A stretch of DNA of 37,231 bases from JAFASC01 sp036265935 (GTDB lineage: Bacteria; Pseudomonadota; Alphaproteobacteria; Rhizobiales; Beijerinckiaceae): contig DATAOB010000106.1 of NCBI GenBank assembly GCA_036265935.1, forward strand, positions 1 to 37,231, given 5' to 3'. The notes under the pieces are model-generated. The model did no database searches, was not told the origin of the DNA, and saw only the letters and a list, made by a program, of their open reading frames with translations. Made by a program: the position numbers and the translations under genes. Positions 17,501 to 25,126 of this stretch are shown here, one piece after another (position 1 is the stretch's first letter; every line of letters begins with the position of its first letter).

Positions 17501-17521
17501 GGCGCTCTCCGAGAGCGCGTT

Positions 17522-18193
17522 CTAGCGGCTCCGGCCTGTCGGGGAAAGCGCATGCACCGCCGCGACAAAAGCGGCGATGCGGGCGGGGTCTTTGACCCCG
17601 GGGGCGCTTTCGACACCGGAAGACACATCTACCCCGCGCGCGCCGGTCGCGGTCAGCGCCTCGCTGACATTGCCGCAATCAAGCCCGCCGGACAGCATCC
17701 AGGGGCGATCGCCCGCAAAGCCCTTCAGAATGGACCAATCGAAGGCCAGGCCGTTGCCGCCGGGCAAGAGGGCCTCGGGCGCGGGTTTGGCATCAAAGAG
17801 CAGCATGTCCGCGGCCTCGGCATAAAGTTCGGCCCTGCCGAGGTCCGAAGTGGACGAAATGCCGATGGCCTTCATCACAGGGATGCCGAAGCGGCTGCGG
17901 ATTTGCCGGACGCGTTCTGGTGTCTCGCGCCCATGTAGCTGCAAAATATCGGGCGCCAGCGCGTCGACGATCGCCTCAAGCTTTGCGTCGTCCGTATCTA
18001 CCGTGAGAGCCACCTTTTGGGCCCGGTCTTGCACTTGGCCTACCAGCGCACGCGCTTGCTCGGGTAACAGATTGCGCGGGCTCGGATCGAAAAAGACGAA
18101 ACCAACCATGTCCGCGCCGGCTGCGAGTGCAGCATCCAGCGCCTCCACCGAGGAGAGGCCGCAAATTTTCACGATCGTTTGGTGCTGGTCCAC
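17522..18193 (-). CDS. trpF: Phosphoribosylanthranilate isomerase (TrpF)
   Basis: Third-stage tryptophan enzyme, isomerising N-(5-phosphoribosyl)anthranilate to CdRP. It has 223 residues, a TIM barrel. VKICGLSS holds the catalytic Cys11. QLHGRETPERV and LLFDAKP (catalytic Asp region) follow, and the phosphate loops read LSGGLDCGNV and GVDVSSGVES. The start is GTG at 18193, with only a weak ribosome site (GAAG). It heads the trpF-trpB pair and lies 69 bp downstream of lapA on the same strand. Confidence 0.96.
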   Translation of the reverse strand: MDQHQTIVKICGLSSVEALDAALAAGADMVGFVFFDPSPRNLLPEQARALVGQVQDRAQKVALTVDTDDAKLEAIVDALAPDILQLHGRETPERVRQIRSRFGIPVMKAIGISSTSDLGRAELYAEAADMLLFDAKPAPEALLPGGNGLAFDWSILKGFAGDRPWMLSGGLDCGNVSEALTATGARGVDVSSGVESAPGVKDPARIAAFVAAVHALSPTGRSR

Positions 18194-18262
18194 GGCTTCA
18201 ATCTGGGCGAGGCGGCCACCCTTTGCCAGACCGGTATCATGGCCGCAAGGAGTGTGGCCGCT

Positions 18263-18637
18263 CTAGGCAGCGTCGCGGCGCACCGTCAGTGCAGAGGATG
18301 GCGACGCGGTTGCCGGTCGCGCCGGCGGATTGACCAGCATCTCACGCCTGAGCCGCGCTGCCTCGGCGCGCGCCTCTTCGGCCTCGGCCTGCGCCTCGCG
18401 CACTGCGCGCTTGAGCCTCGCCTGCTTAAACCAGGCGGCGACCCCGCCAAGGATCACGCCGACTCCCGCCGAAAGGATTAACACGATGAAGAGTGGCGCT
18501 CTGATCGCCGGCCCGGCAATGTCGTTTCCGGCAAAGGGGTCGAACGATACCGTCACAAGATGCCGGTTCGCAAACGCGAACATCAGAAGCACGATCGCGA
18601 TCGGCACAATGACGAAGAGACGGAACAACGTACGCAT
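18263..18637 (-). CDS. lapA: LapA-domain (DUF1049) inner-membrane protein
   Basis: Small membrane protein of 124 residues related to LapA, which in E. coli works with LapB in lipopolysaccharide assembly control; the role here is inferred only from family. Two hydrophobic helices (FVIVPIAIVLLMFAFAN and PLFIVLILSAGVGVILGGVA) flank FDPFAGND. They are followed by an Ala/Glu/Arg-rich coiled coil (QARLKRAVREAQAEAEEAR) and a Pro-rich tail. The ATG at 18637 has GGAA 8 bp upstream and sits 3 bp after the ihfB stop, so the two are likely cotranscribed. This order (ihfB-lapA-trpF) is common in Hyphomicrobiales. Confidence 0.88.
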   Translation of the reverse strand: MRTLFRLFVIVPIAIVLLMFAFANRHLVTVSFDPFAGNDIAGPAIRAPLFIVLILSAGVGVILGGVAAWFKQARLKRAVREAQAEAEEARAEAARLRREMLVNPPARPATASPSSALTVRRDAA

Positions 18638-18640
18638 GAA

Positions 18641-18931
18641 TTAGGTTCCGCGGTCTTCGTTCAGTCGCTCGCGCATTTCCTTACCGGTCTTGAAGAACGG
18701 GACCGATTTCTCTTCGACTGAAACATGCGCGCCGGTGCGCGGATTGCGGCCGATACGCGCGTCGCGCCGCTTCACCGAAAAGGCACCGAAGCCACGCAGC
18801 TCGACACGGTCGCCGCGCGACAGCGCGTTCGTGATTTCGTTCAAAATGGCGTTTACGATGTTCTCGACGTCACGAAGGTAAAGATGCGGATTGCGGTCGG
18901 CGATCCGCTGAACAAGTTCGGATTTGATCAC
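18641..18931 (-). CDS. ihfB: Integration host factor subunit beta (IhfB)
   Basis: Nucleoid protein that bends DNA as a heterodimer with IhfA. It has 96 residues, the usual size. IKSELVQRIADRNPHLY starts the protein, followed by VELRGFGAFSVKRR and the DNA-arm motif GRNPRTG. The GTG at 18931 is chosen because the family starts with (M/V)IKSELV and GGGGAG lies 7 bp upstream; a 27-codon extension upstream is unlike the family. sppA ends 83 bp upstream and lapA begins 3 bp downstream. Confidence 0.96.
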   Translation of the reverse strand: MIKSELVQRIADRNPHLYLRDVENIVNAILNEITNALSRGDRVELRGFGAFSVKRRDARIGRNPRTGAHVSVEEKSVPFFKTGKEMRERLNEDRGT

Positions 18932-19014
18932 TCGCAACTCCCCTTGCGTCCGATCTTCCCCGAAACGTCGCTGAAATGGCGGCGAAACACTGCCAAACGC
19001 CCAGAATTCCAAGG

Positions 19015-19986
19015 CTATTGGAGCTGATCAGCCTGCCAAATCGCCAAGGGACCGTCAAGGAGACGAAGCGATTGCGCGAGGTCAAGGCGATCGAGATTTT
19101 GGGCAAGCGATTCCAAGCCAAATAGTTCCGCAACCCGTGCCGCGGCACCGAAAATACCGAGCCGTTCCAGGCTGCGGCCCTTCTTCCAGTCCTGCACAGG
19201 CAAGCCCTTGCGAATTCCTTTGTCGGTTTCGAGCCACTCGATGGCTTCGCGTTCGCCGCCGAGTTTGTCGACAAGCCTCAGATTGAGCCCCTGCCGACCG
19301 GTGAAGACACGGCCATCCGCCACTGTCGCAAGCTCGGCATCACTCATTTGCCGGCGGTCTTTCACAAGCGCTTTGAACCAGTCATAGGAATCGACGACCA
19401 GCGAAATCAGCGCCTGCTTTGCCGCCTCGCTGGTCGGCTCGTAGCCGCTCGGCGCGGCCTTCAGGGGCGAAGACTTTATGGACTCTACCTGTACGCCGAC
19501 TTTGTCGAGGAGTTTCGACACGTTGGGGATTTGGAAGAGGACGCCGATGGAGCCGAGAAGCGAATTGCCTTCGGCGAAAATCTCGTCCGCACCGAGAGCT
19601 GCAATATAGCCACCGGAAGCTCCAAGCGTGCCGATCACGGACACAAGCGGCTTCTTCTTCGCAAGCCGGCGCAGCGCATCGTAAAGACGCTCGGCGCCCG
19701 TCGTCGTCCCGCCAGGGCTCTCGATTTCTATGAGAACGGCAGAGGCATGCGAATTGCCGATATCGTCGATGAGTTTCAGCGTGTCCTTGTCGCCGGTAAT
19801 GACGCCTTCGATAGACAGGCGGGCAATATGCGGGATGAGCCGCGTTCCCGGCGTGCCGCCGGTGATGCGAAGACCTGCGATAACAATGCCGAGGAGCACC
19901 GCGCCGAGCGCGATAAGGCGCCAGAAGCTCAGCTTGCGCCGCAGATTGCGGCGATCGACGATATAATCAGGCGGGAGCGAAGTCAT
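19015..19986 (-). CDS. sppA: Signal peptide peptidase SppA, short form
   Basis: Inner-membrane serine protease that degrades cleaved signal peptides. It has 323 residues with one N-terminal membrane helix (FWRLIALGAVLLGIVIAGL), the short type. The catalytic pair is Ser124 in GASGGYIAALGADEI and Lys176 in IKSSPLKAAPSGYEP. Their spacing of 52 residues equals that of the B. subtilis enzyme as I recall it. IEIESPGGTTTGAE precedes. The ATG at 19986 fits the family start, but no clear ribosome site is seen; a longer frame begins at 20046. It lies between rpsA and ihfB, a conserved alphaproteobacterial order. Confidence 0.95.
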   Translation of the reverse strand: MTSLPPDYIVDRRNLRRKLSFWRLIALGAVLLGIVIAGLRITGGTPGTRLIPHIARLSIEGVITGDKDTLKLIDDIGNSHASAVLIEIESPGGTTTGAERLYDALRRLAKKKPLVSVIGTLGASGGYIAALGADEIFAEGNSLLGSIGVLFQIPNVSKLLDKVGVQVESIKSSPLKAAPSGYEPTSEAAKQALISLVVDSYDWFKALVKDRRQMSDAELATVADGRVFTGRQGLNLRLVDKLGGEREAIEWLETDKGIRKGLPVQDWKKGRSLERLGIFGAAARVAELFGLESLAQNLDRLDLAQSLRLLDGPLAIWQADQLQ

Positions 19987-20064
19987 GGGATGTGCGGCGC
20001 TCTGGGAATCGCGCCGGAACTTATGGCTTTGCCGGTAGCGGGGCAAGCCAGCCAGCGGTAAATC

Positions 20065-20104
20065 GGCGGCGCAGGTTGGGTTTGCACCCAGGCGCCGCGC
20101 CGCC
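20065..20104 (-). terminator. Hairpin after rpsA, possible terminator
   Basis: Between the rpsA stop and the sppA start, GGCGGCGC (20065-20072) and GCGCCGCC (20097-20104) are perfect inverted repeats enclosing a second hairpin, TGGGT-TTGC-ACCCA. In the minus orientation only a short GATTT follows. It could therefore attenuate rather than fully stop transcription into sppA-ihfB. Confidence 0.5.
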
Positions 20105-20116
20105 GAAGGGAAGCAA

Positions 20117-21928
20117 TTACTTTTCGGCTTCTGAGCTCTCCTCGGCAGCGGCCTCTGCTGTCTCGGCAGACTCGGCTGTCTCGTCTGCCTCTACAGCCTT
20201 CTTCTTCTTGGGTCTGCCGTCGCCGCGCGCCTTCAACGCCGCGCCGAGAATGTCGCCAAGCGAAGCGCCGGAATCGGCGGAGCCATATTGCGCGATCGCT
20301 TCTTTCTCTTCGGCGACTTCGAGCGCCTTGATCGAGACGCCGATCTTGCGCGCACGACGATCGAACTGCGTAATCCGCGCATCGACCTTCTCGCCGACGG
20401 CGAAGCGCTCGGTGCGCTGATCGGCGCGGTCGCGCGCAAGCTCGCTGCGCTTGATGAACGCGGTAAGGTCGGTGCCGACGATTTTAACGTCGATGCCGCC
20501 GTCCTTCACGTCAATCACTTCGCAGGTGACGACCGAACCCTTGCGCATGTCGTTCTCATCGCCGGTCTTGGCGAACGGATCGCTCTGCAGCTGCTTCATG
20601 CCGAGCGAAATGCGCTCCTTCTCGACGTCTATATCGAGGACCCTGGCGCGCACCATGTCACCTTTCTTGTAATCCTCGATCGCCTGCTCGCTCGCCTTGT
20701 TCCAATCGATGTCGGAGAGATGGACCATACCGTCAACATCCCCCTCGAGGCCGATGAACAGGCCGAATTCGGTCTTGTTCTTCACCTCACCCTCAACCTC
20801 TGTACCAACCGGATGGGACTCGGCGAAGGCCTGCCACGGATTGGCCAGCGTCTGCTTAAGGCCCAACGAAATCCGCCGCTTGACCGAATCGACCTCGAGC
20901 ACCTGGACGTCGACCTCCTGGCTGGTCGAGACGATCTTTCCGGGGTGCACGTTCTTCTTCGTCCACGACATTTCAGACACGTGGATGAGGCCCTCAATGC
21001 CAGGCTCAAGCTCGACGAAGGCGCCATAGTCGGTGATGTTGGTGACGCGGCCGTGCAGCCTCGCGCCGACGGGATATTTCGCCTCGATGCCCTGCCAGGG
21101 ATCGTCCTGCAGCTGCTTCATGCCGAGCGAGATGCGGTGGGTGTCGTGATTGATCTTGACGATCTTGACCTTCACCGTTTGGCCGATGTTCAAAACCTCG
21201 CTCGGGTGATTGACGCGCCGCCAGGCGATGTCGGTGACGTGCAGGAGCCCGTCGATGCCGCCGAGATCGACGAAGGCGCCGTAATCGGTGATGTTCTTCA
21301 CGACGCCGTCGATGACCTGCCCCTCTTCGAGGTTAGCAACGATCTCGTGGCGCTGCTCGGCGCGGCTCTCTTCGAGCACGGTTCGGCGCGAGACGACGAT
21401 ATTGCCGCGTCGCCGGTCCATTTTCAGGATCTGGAACGGCTGCGGCACGCCGATCAGCGGCGACACGTCGCGCACCGGGCGGATGTCGACCTGGCTGCGC
21501 GGCAGGAAGGCGACGGCGCCGTCGAGATCGACGGTGAAGCCGCCCTTCACCTGGTTGAAGATGATGCCTTCGACCTTTTCGTTGCCCTCGAACGCCTTTT
21601 CGAGCTTGACCCAGCTCTCTTCGCGGCGCGCCTTGTCGCGCGAGATGACCGCCTCGCCGAGCGCGTTCTCGACCCGCTCCAGATAGACTTCGACCTCATC
21701 GCCGACCTGCGGGGCGGGATCGCGGCCATGGCCGGTAAATTCCTTTAGGGGGACGCGGCCTTCGGTCTTCAGGCCGATATCGATGACGGCGACATCCTTC
21801 TCGATGTCAACCACTTTCCCCTTGATGACGGAGCCTTCGAAGGCTTCGTTCTCGCCGTAGCTCTCGTCGAGCAAGGCGGCAAAATCTTCGCGCGTCGGCG
21901 CGCGTTCGGCGGCTGCAGTAGAGGCCAT
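20117..21928 (-). CDS. rpsA: 30S ribosomal protein S1
   Basis: Ribosomal protein that helps mRNA dock on the 30S subunit. It has 603 residues with six S1 (OB-fold) repeats. The first are degenerate ribosome-binding units (GSVIKGKVVDIEKDVAVIDI). The later RNA-binding ones each carry ITDYGAFV-type or FGLFIGL cores. The tail is Glu/Ala-rich with a KKKK-like basic patch before it. The ATG at 21928 has AGGAG 5 bp upstream. A small hairpin lies just before that ribosome site. cmk, usually next to rpsA upstream, is not found; the ugpC end lies there instead. Confidence 0.98.
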   Translation of the reverse strand: MASTAAAERAPTREDFAALLDESYGENEAFEGSVIKGKVVDIEKDVAVIDIGLKTEGRVPLKEFTGHGRDPAPQVGDEVEVYLERVENALGEAVISRDKARREESWVKLEKAFEGNEKVEGIIFNQVKGGFTVDLDGAVAFLPRSQVDIRPVRDVSPLIGVPQPFQILKMDRRRGNIVVSRRTVLEESRAEQRHEIVANLEEGQVIDGVVKNITDYGAFVDLGGIDGLLHVTDIAWRRVNHPSEVLNIGQTVKVKIVKINHDTHRISLGMKQLQDDPWQGIEAKYPVGARLHGRVTNITDYGAFVELEPGIEGLIHVSEMSWTKKNVHPGKIVSTSQEVDVQVLEVDSVKRRISLGLKQTLANPWQAFAESHPVGTEVEGEVKNKTEFGLFIGLEGDVDGMVHLSDIDWNKASEQAIEDYKKGDMVRARVLDIDVEKERISLGMKQLQSDPFAKTGDENDMRKGSVVTCEVIDVKDGGIDVKIVGTDLTAFIKRSELARDRADQRTERFAVGEKVDARITQFDRRARKIGVSIKALEVAEEKEAIAQYGSADSGASLGDILGAALKARGDGRPKKKKAVEADETAESAETAEAAAEESSEAEK

Positions 21929-21933
21929 TAAAT

Positions 21934-21954
21934 CTCCTAAAGCCCGTTCGGGCT
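21934..21954 (-). promoter_or_regulatory. rpsA ribosome site with adjacent leader hairpin
   Basis: Read on the minus strand, AGCCC-GAAC-GGGCU (21941-21954) is followed two bases later by the strong ribosome site AGGAG (21934-21938) and the ATG at 21928. S1 is known to repress its own synthesis in E. coli. This hairpin could take part in such control; that is inference. Confidence 0.45.
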
Positions 21955-22137
21955 GATGCCGGCGGTTCGTGTTGCGAATGCATCCGGCCGTCGGGTCTCC
22001 TCTCGAGGCGGCTTGGCCGTGGAGCGAGGGTTCCGCTGACGAGAGCGGGCCGGCAAAGGTCCGGCGGGCGGATGCGGGAGCGTGGCTCTTAGCAAGAAAG
22101 GGCCGCCCTCACAATAGATAAGCAGAAATCGCGCGTT

Positions 22138-23208
22138 TTACAGCCGCTTACCGCTCTCGGCATCGAACAAATGCACGGCCTCGGCGGGAATGGTGACGCC
22201 GATCGTCTCCGTGGCTGTGAGGTGCTGATCCGGGGCGATTGCAACCGTCACCGGCGAGCCGGCGAGCTGACCATGGAGGAGGCGGCCGACGCCGAGCTCT
22301 TCGATGAGCTCGATCGTCATCGGCAGCCCCTCGCCGAGAGGCCGCACCAGCGCCCGCTCCGGACGGATTCCGGCAACGACCTTTGCGCCGCGAGGAACAG
22401 CGGCATGTGCGGCGTTGCAGGCGAGCTCCGCCCCGTCATCGAGGCGCACCATCGCCGGCGATTCGAGCGTGCCCTTCAGAAAGTTCATCGGCGGCGAGCC
22501 GAGAAAGCCGGCAACGAACAGCGTCGCGGGGCGCTCATACAATTCGAGCGGTGCACCGGCCTGCTCGATGCGGCCGGCATTTAAGACGACCAGCATGTCG
22601 GCGAGCGTCATCGCTTCGACCTGGTCGTGCGTGACATAGATCGTCGTCGTTTGCAGCCGCCGCTGCAGCCGCCGGATCTCGATCCGCATCTGCACGCGCA
22701 GCTTGGCGTCGAGGTTCGACAGCGGCTCGTCGAACAGGAACGCTTTCGGCTTTCGCACGATGGCGCGGCCCATCGCGACGCGCTGGCGCTGCCCGCCTGA
22801 GAGCTGGCGTGGCTTGCGCAGGAGCAATGCCCGATCGAGCTCCAGAATCTGCGCGGCTTCCGCGACGCGCGCCTCGATCTCGGGCTTCGGCGTCTTCAGA
22901 TTGCGCAGACCGTACGCCATGTTGTCGTAGACGCTCATGTGCGGATAAAGCGCGTAATTCTGGAACACCATGGCGATGTCGCGCTCTGTCGGCTCGAGCT
23001 GATTGACGACGCGCTCGCCGATGCGAATGTCGCCGGCGGTGATCGTCTCCAGCCCGGCGATCATCCGCAGAAGCGTCGACTTGCCGCAACCGGACGGGCC
23101 AACGAGCACGCAGAAGCCGCCGTCGGGCACCGCGAAGGACACGCCGTGAACGGCGGTGAAGCCGCCGGGGTAGATTTTTTTCACGTTGGTGAGTTGGACG
23201 TCAGCCAT
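22138..23208 (-). CDS. ugpC: sn-glycerol-3-phosphate-type ABC transporter ATPase (UgpC)
   Basis: CUT1/MalK-family ATPase, 356 residues, energising the UgpA-UgpE permease. Walker A is GPSGCGKST (37-45), the signature LSGGQRQRVAMGRAI and Walker B FLFDEPLSNLDA. The C-terminal third is the regulatory TOBE/MalK-like domain. The ATG at 23208 is favoured by GAGGAC 6 bp upstream and the usual MADVQL start; another ATG lies 18 bp upstream. It follows ugpE after 109 bp filled with a palindromic repeat. Close relatives serve many sugars, so glycerol phosphate rests on the whole operon. Confidence 0.92.
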   Translation of the reverse strand: MADVQLTNVKKIYPGGFTAVHGVSFAVPDGGFCVLVGPSGCGKSTLLRMIAGLETITAGDIRIGERVVNQLEPTERDIAMVFQNYALYPHMSVYDNMAYGLRNLKTPKPEIEARVAEAAQILELDRALLLRKPRQLSGGQRQRVAMGRAIVRKPKAFLFDEPLSNLDAKLRVQMRIEIRRLQRRLQTTTIYVTHDQVEAMTLADMLVVLNAGRIEQAGAPLELYERPATLFVAGFLGSPPMNFLKGTLESPAMVRLDDGAELACNAAHAAVPRGAKVVAGIRPERALVRPLGEGLPMTIELIEELGVGRLLHGQLAGSPVTVAIAPDQHLTATETIGVTIPAEAVHLFDAESGKRL

Positions 23209-23221
23209 TGCAACGTCCTCG

Positions 23222-23289
23222 GCCACATCCCCGAACGCCGAAGGCGATCCGGGGTCCAGGCGCAGAGATATTTGCTCCGGGAATGTGGC
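23222..23289. repeat. Palindromic repeat, ugp copy (same family as 14888-14983)
   Basis: Outer arms GCCACAT (23222-23228) and ATGTGGC (23283-23289) enclose a hairpin of CCCCGAACGCC and GGCGATCCGGGG around GAA. The stretch ATCCGGGGTCCAGGCGCAGA and then ATTTGC parallels the copy near livH. It lies between ugpE and ugpC and would be part of the operon transcript. Confidence 0.75.
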
Positions 23290-23317
23290 GGGGACCGCCC
23301 ATGTATCCGGTACAACT

Positions 23318-24166
23318 TCATTTCTCCGTCTCGATCAAACCCTTGACGAACAGCTTCTGCATAAAAATCACCACGGCGACGGGCGGCAGCATCGCGAGAA
23401 CTGCGGTCGCCATTGCGAGCTGCCATTCGGTCAGCGCATCGTGCGTCGCGACGATTTTCTTGATGCCGATCACGATGGTCTGCATGTCGTCGCGCGTCGT
23501 GATCAACAGCGGCCATAAATATTGATTCCAGCCGTAGATGAACAGGATGACAAACAGCGCCGCGATGTTGGTGCGTGACAGCGGCAGCAGAATGTCGCGA
23601 AAGAACCGCATCGGCCCGGCAGCGTCGATCTGCGCGGCCTCGACGAGCTCGTCCGGAACGGTCATGAAGAACTGCCGGAACAGCAACGTCGCCGTCGCGG
23701 AGGCAATCAGCGGCACGGCGAGGCCGGTATAGGTGTCCAGCAGATTGAGATTGGCGGCGATCGCATAGGTCGGATAAATGCGCACTTCGACCGGCACCAT
23801 TAGGGTGAGAAAAATCACCCAAAACGCCGTGTTGCGAAACGGAAAGCGGAAATAGACGATCGCAAAGGCCGAGAGCAGCGAGATCGCGATCTTGCCGAGC
23901 GCGATTGCCAGCGCGACGACGAAGCTGTTGAACAGCATGGTCGCAACCAGCGCCCTCGTCGTGCGGGTGGTGCCGACAAAAAGCGCTCGGCGATAATTCT
24001 CGAAGAGTTGATCCCCAGGCCAAAGCGGAAGCTGCCCGTTGGCGATCGTCTCGGCCGTGTGCGTCGAGCCGATGATCGCCAGATAGACCGGGAAAGCCAC
24101 GATTAACACGCCGACGATCAGCACGAGATGCGCGGGAAGATTCCCGAGGCGCCGGTTCTCGATCAT
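23318..24166 (-). CDS. ugpE: sn-glycerol-3-phosphate-type ABC transporter permease (UgpE)
   Basis: MalG-like inner-membrane permease, 282 residues, about six helices. The cytoplasmic EAA loop reads EAAQIDAAG and ends at DILLPLSRTN, the ATPase contact site. THTAETIANGQLPLWPGDQL near the N-terminus resembles UgpE proteins, which favours glycerol phosphate over other sugars. The ATG at 24166 overlaps the ugpA stop by one base (TGATG), so the two permeases are translationally coupled. Confidence 0.92.
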   Translation of the reverse strand: MIENRRLGNLPAHLVLIVGVLIVAFPVYLAIIGSTHTAETIANGQLPLWPGDQLFENYRRALFVGTTRTTRALVATMLFNSFVVALAIALGKIAISLLSAFAIVYFRFPFRNTAFWVIFLTLMVPVEVRIYPTYAIAANLNLLDTYTGLAVPLIASATATLLFRQFFMTVPDELVEAAQIDAAGPMRFFRDILLPLSRTNIAALFVILFIYGWNQYLWPLLITTRDDMQTIVIGIKKIVATHDALTEWQLAMATAVLAMLPPVAVVIFMQKLFVKGLIETEK

Positions 24167-25047
24167 CAGTAGTTGACCCTGCGGTCGACGAAGCGGAATT
24201 GCACGCTCGTCAGCGCGACGACGATCAGCATCAAGATCACCGATTGCGCCGCCGAGCCGCCGAGATCGCCGCCGAGCCGGCCGTCATTATAGACCTTGTA
24301 GACCAGCGTCTGCGTCGCCTGGGCCGGGCCGCCGCCGGTCACCGCGTCGATGATGCCGAACGTGTCGAAGAACACGTAAACGATGTTCACCGCGACGAGA
24401 AAGAACGTCGTTGGCGACAGAAGCGGGAAGATGATCGTGAAAAACCGCCGCCATGGCCGTGCCCCGTCGATCGCCGCGGCCTCGATCAAAGATTTCGGGA
24501 TCGCCTGCAGGCCGGCGAGGAAGAATAGGAAATTGTAGCTGATCTGCTTCCATGTCGCCGCGACAATGACGAGCGTCAGGGCCTGCTTGCCGTCGAGCAG
24601 CGGATTCCAGTCGACGCCGAGTGCCGTCAGGCCGCGCGCCAGCATTCCGAGCGAGGGCTGGAACAAAAAGATAAACAGCACGCCCGCAATGGCAGGCGCG
24701 ACGGCATAAGGCCAGACGAGGAGCGTTCGGTAGGCGGTCGCGCCCTTGATTTCGCGATCGGCCATCACCGCAAGAAGCAGCGCGAACGACAGCGAGCAAA
24801 TGGTGACGGCAGCGGCGAAGATCGCCGTCGTGACGATCGCCTTGTAATAAGACGGATCGGCAAAGACGTAGCGGTAGTTTTCCAGCCCGACGAAATCGGA
24901 ATTGGTGCCGAACGCATCTTCGATGAAGAAGCTTTGACGAAGCGCTTGCGATGCCGGCAAGTAGAAGAAGATGATTGTGATCGCGAGCTGCGGCGCCAGC
25001 AGGAGATAGGGCAAAAACTTGTGCGAGAAGACGGCGCGCTTTTCCAT
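24166..25047 (-). CDS. ugpA: sn-glycerol-3-phosphate-type ABC transporter permease (UgpA)
   Basis: MalF-like permease partner of UgpE, 293 residues with six predicted helices. The start FLPYLLLAPQLAITIIFFYL and the NIVYVFFDTFGIIDAVTGGG segment match UgpA. The EAA loop is EAAAIDGARPW ending IIFPLLSPT. The ATG at 25047 has AGGGG 4-5 bp upstream. The 79 bp gap to ugpB holds a strong hairpin. Confidence 0.93.
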   Translation of the reverse strand: MEKRAVFSHKFLPYLLLAPQLAITIIFFYLPASQALRQSFFIEDAFGTNSDFVGLENYRYVFADPSYYKAIVTTAIFAAAVTICSLSFALLLAVMADREIKGATAYRTLLVWPYAVAPAIAGVLFIFLFQPSLGMLARGLTALGVDWNPLLDGKQALTLVIVAATWKQISYNFLFFLAGLQAIPKSLIEAAAIDGARPWRRFFTIIFPLLSPTTFFLVAVNIVYVFFDTFGIIDAVTGGGPAQATQTLVYKVYNDGRLGGDLGGSAAQSVILMLIVVALTSVQFRFVDRRVNY

Positions 25048-25080
25048 TCAGCCCCTGAACCGACACTCGCAACACGAGCG

Positions 25081-25109
25081 AACCATCAGGCGGGCCCCGC
25101 CCGATGGTT
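25081..25109 (-). other. Hairpin between ugpB and ugpA
   Basis: AACCATC and GATGGTT form the outer stem and GGCGG and CCGCC the inner stem around a three-base loop, with one A-C mismatch. No T-run follows on the minus strand. It is better read as an mRNA-stabilising or attenuating hairpin than as a full terminator, and would let ugpB be made in excess of the permeases. Confidence 0.55.
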
Positions 25110-25126
25110 CAAGATCATCTTCGAGT

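Noticed and set aside
20288..21748. A 486-codon plus-strand frame across rpsA
   Set aside because: It is antisense to the six S1 repeats and its internal repetitiveness is inherited from them; no family character.
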